Below are positions 12,451 to 23,837 of a DNA stretch of 64,000 nt, piece by piece. Below the pieces are notes generated by a model that ran no database searches, was not told the DNA's origin, and saw only the letters and a list, made by a program, of their open reading frames with translations. How positions within the stretch are numbered: position 1 is the stretch's first letter; each line of letters starts with the position of its first letter. This DNA comes from Rhododendron vialii (lineage: Eukaryota; Streptophyta; Magnoliopsida; Ericales; Ericaceae). The position numbers and the translations under genes were made by a program. The stretch lies in contig NC_080569.1 of NCBI RefSeq assembly GCF_030253575.1, positions 702,001 to 766,000 of the forward strand, in the 5' to 3' direction.

Positions 12451-13665
12451 CCTTTACCGTAAAGTCAACACTGTTCCGGCCCACTCCAACGCAATGGAGG
12501 ACGGTGACGGCGAGATGGGTGATGGCGATAGAGGATGGCGACGATAGGATGGGCGACGGCGGGATGGGCGGTGTTTTTTTGTTAGGACTTGTGGAACCCA
12601 TTTGTCAGTAAAACAAATGGAACCCATTTGTATATATATAACTGTTTTCCAATTTTCAAATCCCAAAAATCTCGGTAACAAATCTCATTAATTTGTTACT
12701 TTAGCTAGGAACTCTTTTTCCGGGAGGACTTGTAGAATTAAGTTTAGGTCTCAAAATTCAATACTACTATATATATACATTCAATTTCAGCTTAACTAGG
12801 GGTAGATTTGGGTTTTTCAAAATTCTGGGATGATTTCATAATCGTTTGAAATGACAAGGATGGAAACATAAGTCGTATATGGGCTGAGGATGAATATTTA
12901 AGTACCCCAATTTTCAATAGAGTAGGATTACGAAAACTTAGAGCATCCCCCGGTAGAAAAATTGAAACACCCAGTTTTAAAATACTAGTAACTTTGAGTA
13001 AACATATGCTTCAAATTATTAATCCAATTCTCTAGTTGTTTACTGTCATTTATATTTAAAAAACATGTGGAAAACAACGGTCAAACACCAAATTATGCAA
13101 AAAAAAAATCAAATAATTACTAGTGTACAAAATTTAGTCGAGTTTATGGAAGCAGACCGGCCCATATTTGGACATAATTAATTGGGGGGATATGCGTCTA
13201 GTCTGCGATGGGCTGGGCTTCAGTTCAGGAGTAGTGAAAAATTCTATGGAAAGGCTTGGTGAATATATTCCAGACAACACACCATCAAATTCCCGAGGCC
13301 CAACCCAAGAAATACCAATTCTCGATGCGCTTGGGTCCACGTATATGGACTCTTTGAACACAATTGTATCTGAAGTTGTGTTCCTATATTTTCGGAAAAA
13401 AATTTAAGAGCACACTTTTAATTTGTCTGTCTACGACATAAAAATATGAGCGAATTAATGAATGGCTAACAAAAACAAAGAAGGGCTAAGAATTTGGTGG
13501 CCATCTCCAATTCTCTTTGAATGATTGTTTCCTATGATGTGATGATGACTACACACACACAGAAACAAAATGAAGGAAGTTGCTGGAGAGAAACGTCTAG
13601 CTTCACCCAAATGACACAAACCATTCATTGTGGTTTGTGGATTGGGTTGCCAAGGAGATACTTTC

Positions 13666-13735
<70 letters not shown>

Positions 13736-14671
13736 TGACGTACACCACCCCTCCAATCATGTTGGACAGATCATAATAACTGATTTGAACTCCAAAAACC
13801 ATTCAATGCCCATGGCACCGCGACGTGGTGGTGGCCCACGTCCCTTCTCTACCACACCACGTCACGGTGAGACTCAATGCAAAGTGTGTGGATTCCACCG
13901 CAGTATGTGGTGGAGAAGAGACCTGAGGCACCACGTGACGATGCATTTGTATATTTCGTGTAGAAATTTTCTAAGATGATTGAGAAGTTCATTCATCATA
14001 TCGAAGATGAAAGTAGAACATTAGCACATTATTGGAGAAAAATTGAAGGAACATAAATAGATGCATAACTTCTCTTATGTGTGTTTCGAAAATTTTGACG
14101 TATGTAATTCGAAATACTATTAAATGACAAAATCTGGAGTGCATGCTTATATTAGGGGACTGCACAAATCACTAACCAAAAGAAATGTCTTTCAAAATGT
14201 TATGAGCTCCTGCTTTTAATCCTCACGCTCTCAATCATCGCATTGCGATTGCGCTCTCAATTCTCGCACTCGTGGATTTTAGTAGTTTAGAATGTGTTTT
14301 AAAAATGCTTCCACACAACCGCATGCGAATTATGTGACTTAAGTCCATCCAAACAACATTGATCACATTCGACCAATCAAACCAAACTGATTATAGGAAA
14401 ATTAGGTTAAAGGGCACCGTCCGTAAGCTGTAACCAAAGTAGCAGGTTATGGCCTATAAAGTCAAAATCAGGACTAACCGACAAAAGCCCCTCACAAACT
14501 GGAAACCAATTTCTACTACCAACTACATATCCAGAAGATCTGCAACTATAAGTAACACCCCCATTAGATGCTTTAGCTCCTCATCTCAGTTCATTGACAA
14601 GAAGATTTCCAGTAAAAAAGACAGAAAGAAAAGAGAGTTTGTCCACTAGCTAGTAGAAAGAATTTCTGGTA
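12451..14671. other. Gene-free intergenic stretch
   Basis: It holds a G-rich degenerate GATGGGCGACGG-type minisatellite (about 12495-12570) and a long (GA)n run at 13669-13733. The 152-codon ORF around the GA run is a translation of the repeat. No gene is recognised. Confidence 0.6.
13669..13733. repeat. (GA)n microsatellite, about 65 bp
   Basis: A pure GA dinucleotide run. Confidence 0.95.
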
Positions 14672-15078
14672 ATGGAAGAAGGAAAGATGATGACGATGAA
14701 GAAGGAGGAGGAGAAAATGATAGTGGTGGCTGGGGACGACAGCGAGGAGAGCATGTATGCACTGTCATGGTGCATCAGCAACCTAATTCTTTCTCAAAAC
14801 ACCAAAAACACCACTCTCTTCCTCCTCTATGTTAAACCCCCTCCACCAGTTTACTACTCCTTGGATCCCACAGGTTCCCTTACAGATTTCTTACTCTTCT
14901 GCTATCTTTAATTTTAAGCTGCAAGATTTGAACCTGAGGACTAGAAGGGTAATTTTCTTCCCATTTCAGGATATCTCTTTGCTGGTGACGTAATTGCAAG
15001 CATGGAGAGATACGGCAGGGACTTGGTGAATTCAGTGATGAGGAGAGCTGAAGCAGTTCACAGAGACTTCAACTACAC

Positions 15079-15140
<62 letters not shown>

Positions 15141-15766
15141 AAATCCAATTTTGAAATAAATCCCTCCTAAAATTGCCTCTGATCAAGTCCTCTGTACCCA
15201 AAAATACCGGTAGACCAAATCGTGGTCTGGTGCATCTTTGGACATCGGATAAAGTGAGAATCTTGAGTGATGTGAAAATTTTCATGTTATCCAATAACCG
15301 AAAATGTACCAGAACACGCATTCTTTTCATGCGAATTTGAACCTATAAAGTTGTTTTGATTGGGCATAACTTGTGCAGAAAAAGGTGGAAAAAAAGGTTG
15401 GAACAGGGGAGCTAAAAACGTGATATGTGAGAAAAACTCGAGGCAGGCATCCTGGTCATGGGAAGCCACGACTATGGTTTCTTCAAGAGGTGCTCTGCTA
15501 AATCACAAGCAAACAGCATAGGAGAACGTTAAAGCTTAAACAAAACTCTGAATTTATAGAAGAAATCCTTTTAAATTGATCACAAGCGAAACACATGCAA
15601 CAATGTGATACGATTAAATGCTTACCGTGAGGAGAGGATCAAATACGTTCTAATCTGTTTGTACTTCCATATTTACAGGGCTCTATTAGGAAGTGTGAGT
15701 TGTGCCAGGCACGTTAAGTGTTCTGTGTTGGTTGTGAAGCGCCCCAAGAATGAGCCCTCAAGATGA
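14672..15766 (+). pseudogene. Universal stress protein (USP-A fold) gene, decayed
   Basis: Four exon-like blocks match plant USP proteins in order. 14672-14873 carries the N-terminus with IVVAGDDSEESMYALSW and LLYVKPPPPVY. 14970-15082 carries YLFAGDVIASMERYG. 15379-15489 carries VEKKVGTGELKNVICE and LVMGSHDYGFFKR. 15679-15766 carries ALLGSVS and VKCSVLVVKRPK, then a stop. The first, third and fourth blocks have usable splice sites. At the end of block 2 the expected donor is absent and a CT run of about 58 bp begins directly after the Thr-Asn codons. Block 3 has a frame break between VICE and EKLEAG consistent with loss of about 7 nt, and block 4 lacks two residues in the ATP-binding loop region. 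USP proteins bind ATP/AMP in stress responses. A functional product looks unlikely, but an assembly error in the CT run cannot be excluded. Confidence 0.75.
15082..15139. repeat. (CT)n microsatellite replacing the exon 2 end of the USP pseudogene
   Basis: A pure CT run of about 58 bp beginning exactly where the 5' splice site of USP exon 2 should be. Confidence 0.9.
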
Positions 15767-17400
15767 AAGAACAGTTAAAATCCATGCAAGTATATAAGTC
15801 TGTAGGCGAATTTCTGTGTATCAGATCTGTATCCATGGCTTTCTAAGCTATGTATTAAGCAATCATGTAAAAGGACAGGTCCGGTGTGATATTGACAAAT
15901 TGTATAAAATCCGATACAACATCAATATTGTAGCTTCAGCCAAATTACACAGATTGTTCTTCCACTGATTTCTAAGTCCAGTAATGTGAGGGTTAACCAT
16001 AAGCCACAAAGAAAGGAGGGGAAACATCTTCGATCCTCAATGTAAATTCCAAAAAAGAATGGACTAACGGGCACTGAACAGCCCACATCGGAAAAAGCTA
16101 GGCAACGGAAAAGGAATAGGCACCACTGAGTAGCTAGAAACTAGAATTTGGTTAGTCAAAGCTAATGTCTTGAAGAAATAAAATAACCCAAATGCACTTA
16201 TTGAAGCACGTCCTGTAATAAGCAGAAAACCAAATGAAAAGAAATTGTCAAAAAACAAATACCGACAAATAGCGAACTATAATCTCATTGCATCAAATAC
16301 TAAATTTTTTATAAGACATGCGTTATATTTTTTGGATTAATCATCCGTATCAACGAGAAAAGTCTAAAAAGTACAAAAATTGACCAAAAGCAAAACAAAG
16401 TTTACTAGAGACGAAAAAAATACCAAGCAACAGTCTTTTTGGTCTAAAGTGTCATCTTATGTGAACATTTTCCAACATCGGCCCACATTTCTATACTTTT
16501 CTGATTCATCTCATCTAGACGAATGATTAATTCCAAAAATTACTACAAAAAGTTCAACAAAAAATTTAAAAAAATACCAAAAAAAGTTATAAACAAAAAG
16601 TTTACAAGAACATAACCTTAATATCCAATCAATCTGTACAAATGATGAAAAATGATAACTTTAAAGATAAATTGTTCGAATTATCAAATATTAGTACCCA
16701 GTTCTATCTTGCGTCACATAAAAACCAAGCAAGCTTGTTCGTTTTGGTATTTGGAATTTTGGATTCTCTCTCAGCGCATAGTCCCTATTAAATTTTCTCT
16801 CAATCATTATTCTAACTTCTCTCCCTGCCTCCCTCCACTCAAAATCCAAATACCAAAACGATTAAGCAAGATGATCCAAACTCATGAAACTCTAGTATTT
16901 TTTTTTTCAATGATTAGATAGATATTCGGATCAGCTTACGCACAGGATGAGAAACACAATAGTGCACTAGCCACATTACACCGTGCCGTGCGGTCAATCA
17001 ATTCGGATTAAATCCAAACAGTTCGTGCCAAAATGGACACGGCCAAATCAGCCGGCCCGCAGTGCACCACATCACCCTACGCACACGAAACATCTCGAAT
17101 ATTCTCCTCCTCACATCACCCTACACGCACGAAACATCTCGATTCTACTCAGTCCTCTCAGTCTCTATATTCTGTTTCTGCCTCTACTTTACGCCACGAC
17201 TCCAAACCTCACACACAATTTTGACTAGGTTACCAATTGCTTGTTCCCTGGTGGGCCTGGTACGTGTCAAAGACCAGTACAAGTAATAGGCGGCCAGCGC
17301 CTCTTGGACGCCCAAAACTTTATCCACGCTTTTATTTCTGACTTAATCAAAATTATCACCGCGTCCAACGCTTTCAAACACACGCGTACCAGTCAACACT
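15767..17400. other. Intergenic stretch upstream of the first PADRE gene
   Basis: No gene is recognised. A 44-bp tandem duplication (17068-17111 and 17112-17155, core CACGAAACATCTCGA) sits about 400 bp upstream of the PADRE start codon, within its likely promoter. Confidence 0.6.
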
Positions 17401-17407
17401 CCCCCCT

Positions 17408-17415
17408 TATATATA
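17408..17415 (+). promoter_or_regulatory. TATA box of the first PADRE gene
   Basis: TATATATA in a C-rich setting, about 144 bp upstream of the start codon. The expected transcription start near 17440 falls in an ACACA-rich leader (17428-17466). Confidence 0.6.
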
Positions 17416-17558
17416 CCCCCGCAGCACCACACAACACAACACAACACAACACAAAACAAAACAACATCCACAGACGAAGCTAAAATCTACAGTCACAGAT
17501 TAACCAATATCCTCATTGCACAACAAACAAATCAATTACTCCAGTTCAGTAGTACCTC

Positions 17559-18035
17559 ATGGGAAATTGCAAATCCTGTTACTCCTGCGCAGAGCCCGAG
17601 TCGACGGCGACGATCATTGACGCTCGGGGGAACCGCTTGCAAATCAAGGTCCCAATCACCGCAGCCGAGATCATGCTCGACGAACCGGGACACGTGGTAT
17701 CTCCCGCGCAACTGATCCGGAAGACTGGCCGGATTCCGGTCATGAAGGCCGACGAGGAGCTGTCGGCGGGGGAGGTTTACTTGGTCGTTCCGGCGATTAG
17801 GGCCCGCTGTAAGGTATCCGAATCGGAGATGGCGATGATTGTCTCCGCTTGTGGGAAAAGGCGGCAAAAACGACGCAGTTCTAAAGTTTTGCCTGCGGCC
17901 ACTGAGGGATCCGGTGAAAAAGTTAAGGGCTCGGATGTGATTAAGGAAGGGAATATTACCGGATTGCCGGATTGCCAGTTGGCGAGCCGCAGGACGTGGA
18001 TGCCTGCACTTGATCCGATTTCGGAAGGAATTTGA
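17559..18035 (+). CDS. DUF4228 / PADRE-domain protein, 158 aa
   Basis: A single-exon gene. The protein starts MGNCKSC, a myristoylation-type start shared by many plant DUF4228 proteins. The family core follows: IIDARGN-LQIKVPITAAEIMLDEPGHVV (residues about 18-48), a short linker ending in MKADEELSAGEVYLVVP, and a C-terminal RRTWMPALDPISEG motif. PADRE genes (pathogen and abiotic stress response, cadmium tolerance, disordered region-containing) are induced by stress and fungal infection; the biochemical activity is unknown. The middle (about 95-135) is Lys/Arg/Ser-rich and probably disordered. Codons are GC-rich compared with the flanks, as is common for this intronless family. A second PADRE gene lies 3.2 kb downstream in the same orientation but differs enough to be an old paralogue rather than a recent tandem copy. 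An AATAAA at 18262-18267 may be its polyadenylation signal. Confidence 0.92.
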   Translation: MGNCKSCYSCAEPESTATIIDARGNRLQIKVPITAAEIMLDEPGHVVSPAQLIRKTGRIPVMKADEELSAGEVYLVVPAIRARCKVSESEMAMIVSACGKRRQKRRSSKVLPAATEGSGEKVKGSDVIKEGNITGLPDCQLASRRTWMPALDPISEGI

Positions 18036-21000
18036 GAACACGTGGTGATTCGTGGAATGCCACGTGTGGTGGAAGTAAAATATACAGTGATCGATGTGGC
18101 AAGATCGGACCTCCTGAGTTTGCGGCCGTGAGAAAAGAAGTGTACATCCATGGTTTTTACTTTTCTTTCTGAACATAACAGTTTAGCTTTGATTGGGAAC
18201 ATTTAACTCATTGATTTGTAACATTTGTTAACTCTTCTTTTGTTACCTGCAAAGTAGAGTAAATAAATATCCTTTCAATATCATTTATGTTGTCTCTCAT
18301 GTGACAAAAAGTTAGATAAACCATAATTCATGTGAAGATTCAAGTTATTTATTTTATAAATTTGAATGCATTTATAGTCTTAAAAAAAGATACAGATGGA
18401 TCGAATATAAGTATCCATCCCAAGAATAACTATTTTTTGCAAAAGAAATGAACCGACGAAACTTTGATTGTTCATTTTGATCTCATGAAATAAATATTTG
18501 TTGTATTGACTGCTTAAAAACAAGAACGGATTACCTCGAATTCTGCTATTGAAAACAGAATACCATTTTGTAGAACGACGGCTGGGTTGAGTCGCGGACG
18601 AGGTCGCTTTCTTTAAGACGTTTCGCGGCTCTGCCCAGGTTGTGCAAGCAGTTCGTCAATGCCCCGCCGTCCCCAGGATAAAACAGCCCAGAATTCAGTA
18701 CCTCTGCTCGGCTTTCTCTGCACGGAAGAAAAACCGAAAAATAAAAACACAATCGACCTATTGCTCGAACTCAGGAAACATTTTTGGGTGGAAGAGAGAG
18801 TTGTATTTCTGTGTTTTAAACCAATTCCGAAAGTCTGCATTTATAGGTGCAGGCTAGGCTTGATTTTTGGAAGCAAAAATCAAATCCAAATCATTTTGCA
18901 CATGTTTTTTAATCAGTCCGAAAATCAGTTCTTAATCAGTCACAAATCAAAATCCCACTGATTAAGCACATGATTTTTGAGCCAAGCTTTCATCAATAGA
19001 CCTGATTTTGGACATAGTTAATAAACAAATTTAAGACAGAAATGAAACACGGTCTGCTCATTTGTTCGCCTCTCAATAAATATGCTCATTAGGTACCTAC
19101 AATAAAAAAGACTGCTAGTACTAATTAAGCGGATGATTATCTGTACGTGTTAGCTAGTTGCCTCAATTAGTTGCAGTACTGCCGCTAAAACATCCGTCTC
19201 AACTTCCAGTTTTGTGGTTCCCAGTGTTCCTGCTTCCAGCGCCCATCTCGAAGCCCGGCCCGTAACTCTGCCATAGCACTAGAGTGGTGCATGAATGCGT
19301 GGCACGGTGAAAGCCCCCACATCCAATCCAAGAGCCACCATTATCACGGGATTAAGCCACCCGTGCGTCAATGAGAAACTACATGCATGAGCTAGAGGAT
19401 CATCACATGCACGATCATAGGCAAGAGGGAAGGGAGGGCCGTTGAGGCTTTCTTCCTGTTGTGTTTCATGGAGTTCTTAGAGATTAATAATTAAGTTGAA
19501 GACATAATATAGATCAGGACTAAGAGGAGGATAGAAATTAAAGAAAGAAAATATAGACGACTATTTTAACTTGTTCCTCCATAAATCTGACCAAACGAAG
19601 TCCAAATGACCTGAAATTTTATCAAGAGCTTCGTAATCATAATTAGGATGAATTTATGAACGGCTTGATTGAAAAAGATTTGATCTCGAAGTATTTGTTG
19701 GTCCATTTTTGGAATTCTTGTCATGTTTTAAATTGTCAATATCTTTCTCCGATGATGCATTGGGGTTCTCGCACGGCCAAGTGTGCTTGGCTAATGGTCT
19801 TTGATTCCTAATGCCACAGACTTAACGACTTTCTGGGCTTTGGCCTCCGTTTCAATCCGCACCTTGAGTCGATCGATGGTGACAAAAATACATAATGTAT
19901 TAACGACAAAAACTTCTATGCAAAAAATAAAGATATATTATAAGCAATAGGAAAATGGATATAGAGATTCCCCTTCAATTTGGTAACCAATCTATTTTTT
20001 AGTCTCTCATTTCTCTCCATGAAAACTTAATGTTCATAAATATATGTGCTACATGAAAACGAACCATGAACTAAAAACACATTAACAATGGCTTTCAACC
20101 ACTCATAGGATCATATAGTTGTTATGCGAAGTGGACATGTTGTCCTGTGGTGCGCTAAGAAATAAATGGGGAATATTGTGCATGGTTTTGGTGAACGTTG
20201 TAAAGGTTTCGTCCGGTCTAAATCTCGAATGAAAATATTGAATTTGATAATAAACAAACAAGCCATCACCTTCTTAAAATGTAGCGACTAATTTAAGACA
20301 TTTTTGGTATCCATATCTATTTTTCATCAAGACAGATTGCTTCTTAGATAAATTTGATCACCAAACGTGATAGAATTTTATCACAAAGTATTTGCAAAAT
20401 TAAATACTTCGTAGAAGAGTTAATATGCTACGTCTAAAGGTAACTTTAGCTTCGTCTAAAGTAGCGATCGATTTGCTATGTTTAACATTCGTTCTTTCAA
20501 TTAATAGCAACGTAACTTCAAAGGGAAACTAATTAAAACAAGACTTCAATTTTTATTTTATTTTTCCTTTAAAGCAAGACTCATTAAGGTTCATCAAATG
20601 AGCTCTATTTCTCTACATATACGCATCAATTAAATTACAAATGCAAATCGGGTTTTTTTTAAATTTATTTTAAAATATCGGTTCTAGTTGGGTATGATCC
20701 TCAATAAGAAAATAAACTAATCAAATGCAAATGGAACTTGTGGTTAGACCGTCCATTATTCAACAAATTAATTAATACCAAAGCTTTCTTACGTTAAGAG
20801 TGTCCTTGTGTTAATTACAGTTGAACGGTTCCTAAGACTTCGCCTTTCCCGTTAGGTACGACTTTTCAATACTCCAACAAAAACACTGTAGGCTGGCCCC
20901 ACACAACAAACTCATACACGAAGAATTAATTCGTCACCGTCAAATCCTGAGGCTCCTAATTTCCATCTGTTAATCCCACGCCGTTGGATTATATGACCTC

Positions 21001-21100
21001 CTTCCTTCAATAATCAGGTCAAACCAAATCCTCTACGAGAATTTGGTAGTTAGTTAGTTAGTTAAATTAGCAAGTCCACCCCCTCCAACATCATCATATT
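18036..21100. other. Intergenic stretch between the two PADRE genes
   Basis: AT-rich, with short ORFs only. I see no conserved gene, no clear element ends and no RNA gene. 18540-18840 is locally GC-richer without a recognisable protein. Confidence 0.6.
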
Positions 21101-21107
21101 TATATAT
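21101..21107 (+). promoter_or_regulatory. Probable TATA box of the second PADRE gene
   Basis: TATATAT 160 bp upstream of the start codon, leaving room for a leader of about 130 bp that includes the CT tracts at 21201-21265. Confidence 0.5.
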
Positions 21108-21197
21108 GTCACAAGATGGAGCGGTTTAACGAACACTACCCCGCACGGTATCCTCTCTCCTGTTAAAACGTTACAACATCCCCACACCTTCTTTATT

Positions 21198-21200
<3 letters not shown>

Positions 21201-21237
<37 letters not shown>

Positions 21238-21265
21238 AACTCTCTGAAACTCTCTCTCTCTCTCT
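21201..21265. repeat. (CT)n tracts in the PADRE 2 leader
   Basis: Two CT runs (21201-21234 and 21251-21265), separated by AAAAACTCTCTGAAA, end directly before the start codon. CT-rich leaders are common in plant genes. Confidence 0.9.
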
Positions 21266-21266
21266 A

Positions 21267-21863
21267 ATGGGGAACCGAATGTCGGACCGATCATCGGTTA
21301 CCCCCGGAAAAGTAATACTATCCGACGGTAGCGTCCACGAGTACCAAAAGCCTTTAACGGCGGCGGAGCTCATGCTAGAGCACCCGCAGCAGGTGGTGGT
21401 GGAATTCCGGTCAGCTGTGGCCGACCGGAAAAGGCCGAACCCGTTACCGGCCGATGAGAAGCTAGAGATGGGAAAAGTTTATCTCATGCTCCCCAAGAGA
21501 CGAGGGAAGCCGCCCGCGTTAACGTCGGAGGAAGCGCAGCATTTACTTTTAACGGCGAACTCGGTTTTGGGCACTAAGCGGCCTATTTTGTCGACGGCGA
21601 CGGGGTTTGTTCCGATGCTTGCGAGGTTGTGTACGGCGGGAAACAGAGACCGGGAAGGGTTTGTGGTGAAAATAGGGAAAGAGAAGGTGGTGGAGAGGAG
21701 AGAAGAGGTGAAAAAGGTTGAGTTTTTTGCGCCTGAAGCATTGGAGGAACTGCAGCCGGAGTTTTTATGCAGGCAGATTTCCGGTGGGAAAGGGTGGAAG
21801 CCTAGTTTGGATACCATCAAGGAGAAAGCTGCTAAGAAAACGGTTCCTCATTGGTTGTTCTAA
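21267..21863 (+). CDS. DUF4228 / PADRE-domain protein, 198 aa
   Basis: A single-exon gene starting MGNRMSD, again with Gly2 suited to myristoylation. The DUF4228 core is clear: VILSDGSVHEYQKPLTAAELMLEHPQ (residues about 16-42), then LPADEKLEMGKVYLMLP (about 60-77). It is followed by a helix (SEEAQHLLLTANSVL) and a C-terminal ISGGKGWKPSLDTIKEKA motif equivalent to RTWMPALDPISEG in the upstream paralogue. The role is inferred from the family: a stress- and pathogen-responsive plant protein of unknown activity. It differs from the 17.6-kb gene by a longer central region and a basic tail ending KKTVPHWLF. The ATG at 21267 is the first Met after the CT leader and the only one preserving the MGN start. 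Confidence 0.92.
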   Translation: MGNRMSDRSSVTPGKVILSDGSVHEYQKPLTAAELMLEHPQQVVVEFRSAVADRKRPNPLPADEKLEMGKVYLMLPKRRGKPPALTSEEAQHLLLTANSVLGTKRPILSTATGFVPMLARLCTAGNRDREGFVVKIGKEKVVERREEVKKVEFFAPEALEELQPEFLCRQISGGKGWKPSLDTIKEKAAKKTVPHWLF

Positions 21864-22055
21864 ATTGTGTCCGGCGTCGTTTCGTATGATGCTATTGGCG
21901 TCGGACTCAAAAAATCGTTCGTGTTAATATTAGCAGGTAGGCTCAAGTGGCACAATGTGTTAATCGTCGAATTTTGATTCTTGTTATAATAACATATGAT
22001 CCTGTAATCTAAACTATTCCTTTCATAGGCTAGTAAAGTAGGTATGTCTGCTGCA

Positions 22056-22190
22056 AGTGGTTGGGTGGCTCAGTGGTGAGGCCTTATGCCCTTGCATCTA
22101 GGCAGAGTTTGATTCTCGTAATCTCTATTCTCCTTTCTTAAGTCCTTTAAGATAGCATAGATTGGTTTAACAAATGACAAAAAAAATAGA
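22056..22190 (+). mobile_element. tRNA-derived SINE-like element
   Basis: The A box TGGCTCAGTGG matches the consensus well. About 35 bp downstream is a B-box-like GAGTTTGATTC. An A-rich tail lies at 22178-22189. It cannot fold as a tRNA acceptor stem, so it is a retroposed element rather than a tRNA gene. Confidence 0.65.
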
Positions 22191-22196
22191 TATGTC

Positions 22197-22330
22197 TACG
22201 GACTCTAGTTCAGTTGGCATCTTTTAATCCTTTCCATGTTAGAGATTAGGGTTTGAGTTTTATCATGGGCGTTTGAGATTTAGGGCAATGGATAGCCTTT
22301 AAAATCCAAACTAACCTACTAGCCCTGTAT
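22197..22330 (+). mobile_element. Second SINE-like element, adjacent
   Basis: It starts right after the A-rich tail of the previous one. A-box-like CTAGTTCAGTTGG and B-box-like AGGGTTTGAGTTTT are spaced about 40 bp apart. This suggests insertion into the tail of the first SINE. Confidence 0.5.
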
Positions 22331-22605
22331 ATATTATTGGCAAATAAGAAGAAGGTACTTATGCGTAACATTAGTTAGTCGAATATCGATAGACACGTGT
22401 TTAAGGTTGATAGCGTTTTTTCGTAAAGGCCAAGGGTAATTTCGATTTAAAAATTATTTCCGTCATACATTTTAGTACAAAATTGAAATAAATTTTGTTG
22501 TATGCGCTATTAATATTGTACGGACATTTTTTGAGTTTTATGAGATAAATCATTCAAAATAAGAGTCTCGGATGGTAGGAGAGTGAAGATATGGACCGAT
22601 GAAAT

Positions 22606-22781
22606 TATTCAATAGTTCAGGAGCACGATCGATTAAGTAGTGCTCCGAACCACTCCACAAGCACATATGCATTATTGTGAGTTCTGCGACTAAGTGTATA
22701 TATCACACATAAATATGTGATTTTAAAGTTATTCGAAGCACCATGTGATACTAACGGTGTTCCTGGACTACTAAATACTCT
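22606..22781. mobile_element. Foldback MITE, family D copy 1
   Basis: The ends read CAATAGTTCAGGAGCAC and, inverted, TAGTAGTCCAGGAACAC. The internal TGCGACTAAGTGTATAT recurs in the copy at 29944-30106. Confidence 0.6.
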
Positions 22782-23093
22782 TCCCACGAATTACACGCGT
22801 AAAGAAGAGGTCTGTGTATAGAGTAATTACAACAAAAAAAAAATTATTTTTTGCTCCCTAGTGTACTCCTTTATTTATTTTTTGTATTGTCCACGGAAAG
22901 GGGAAGGTGATGGGAAAGGGGCTCCAGGAGCTTGAACATTATTGGTTAATGAGCTTGCATCCACCAGGCCTCTCCACAAGTTGAACGGCTCAGCCCATTC
23001 AATTCAAGCCCAAATTGTTACTATTATCCAAATCCATGGACTCTGTGCCGGGTCCATATAACTCAGTCTCAAATCATGGATAAGGTATATTAA

Positions 23094-23441
23094 GGGGTCA
23101 TTCGGCTAAATAAGACTAATGGCTTTTTTTTTTTGTTCTTATTCAAAAAAATTTCGCATTTGTTAATTTTTTAGGAATTATTATTTCGTCATGACAAAAT
23201 GAATCTAAAAAGTAAAAAGTTACGATTAAAACCTAATTTTTTTGAATAAAGACAAAAATAAATCAATTTTTTAGTCTTTATTTAAAAAAAATGGATTTCG
23301 ATCGTAATTTTTTACTTTTTAGATTCCTCTTGTCATGAAGAAGCAATAATCTCCCAAATTGACAAAAAACTAACAAATGCAAAAAAAAATTTGAATAAAA
23401 CAAAAAAATAAGCCAATTGGCTTATTTAGCCGAACGGCCTC
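23094..23441. mobile_element. Tourist-like (PIF/Harbinger) MITE, 348 bp, TAA duplication
   Basis: It folds almost completely as a hairpin. The end GGGGTCATTCGGCTAAATAAG matches the inverse of the right end, with 3-bp TAA on both sides (23091-23093, 23442-23444). The same family as 23838-24207. Confidence 0.78.
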
Positions 23442-23483
23442 TAATTCTACCCGGGGGGAATTGGAGTAATTAATTAATCCGTT

Positions 23484-23615
23484 GGGAAAATGACGGCCAA
23501 TGACATGTTTTGATAATTAATACCCACCAAGGACATTTTCAGTATTAACAATTGTCCTTGACATGTTATTGGAAGGTATTAATTATCAAAACACGTCCTA
23601 GGCCGTCATTTTCCC
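23484..23615. mobile_element. Mutator-type MITE, 132 bp, perfect 9-bp target duplication
   Basis: The ends GGGAAAATGACGGCC and its inverse enclose a palindromic GATAATTAATACC / GGTATTAATTATC pair. It is flanked by 9-bp TAATCCGTT on each side (23475-23483, 23616-23624). A diverged relative lies at 63144-63268. Confidence 0.88.
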
Positions 23616-23837
23616 TAATCCGTTTTACTAGAATGTTACATGCACGGGTCCCACTCGACAGCTATTGATTCGAGAGATGGCAGTGTGTTGTTTGTTACAA
23701 TCCCCCAGCTTGCCCATAATTTGCATTCAATTATTTACAGTGCGTCTGTCCCCGCCCCACTTGTCATCCCCCATCATATCATCATCATCTTTTGTGATAA
23801 CCAAGTGTCCCAATGGGCTTTCGAGCAACACAACTAA

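Noticed and set aside
12454..12681. Minus ORF rich in Arg, Pro and Ser
   Set aside because: Produced by a G-rich degenerate minisatellite at 12495-12570. No conserved domain.
13455..13979. Long ORFs on both strands around the GA run (up to 152 codons)
   Set aside because: A pure GA/CT run is open in all frames and links unrelated short frames. The rest has no family similarity.
22056..22330. Possible tRNA genes
   Set aside because: A and B boxes are present but no acceptor stem or complete cloverleaf can be drawn. They fit SINEs.
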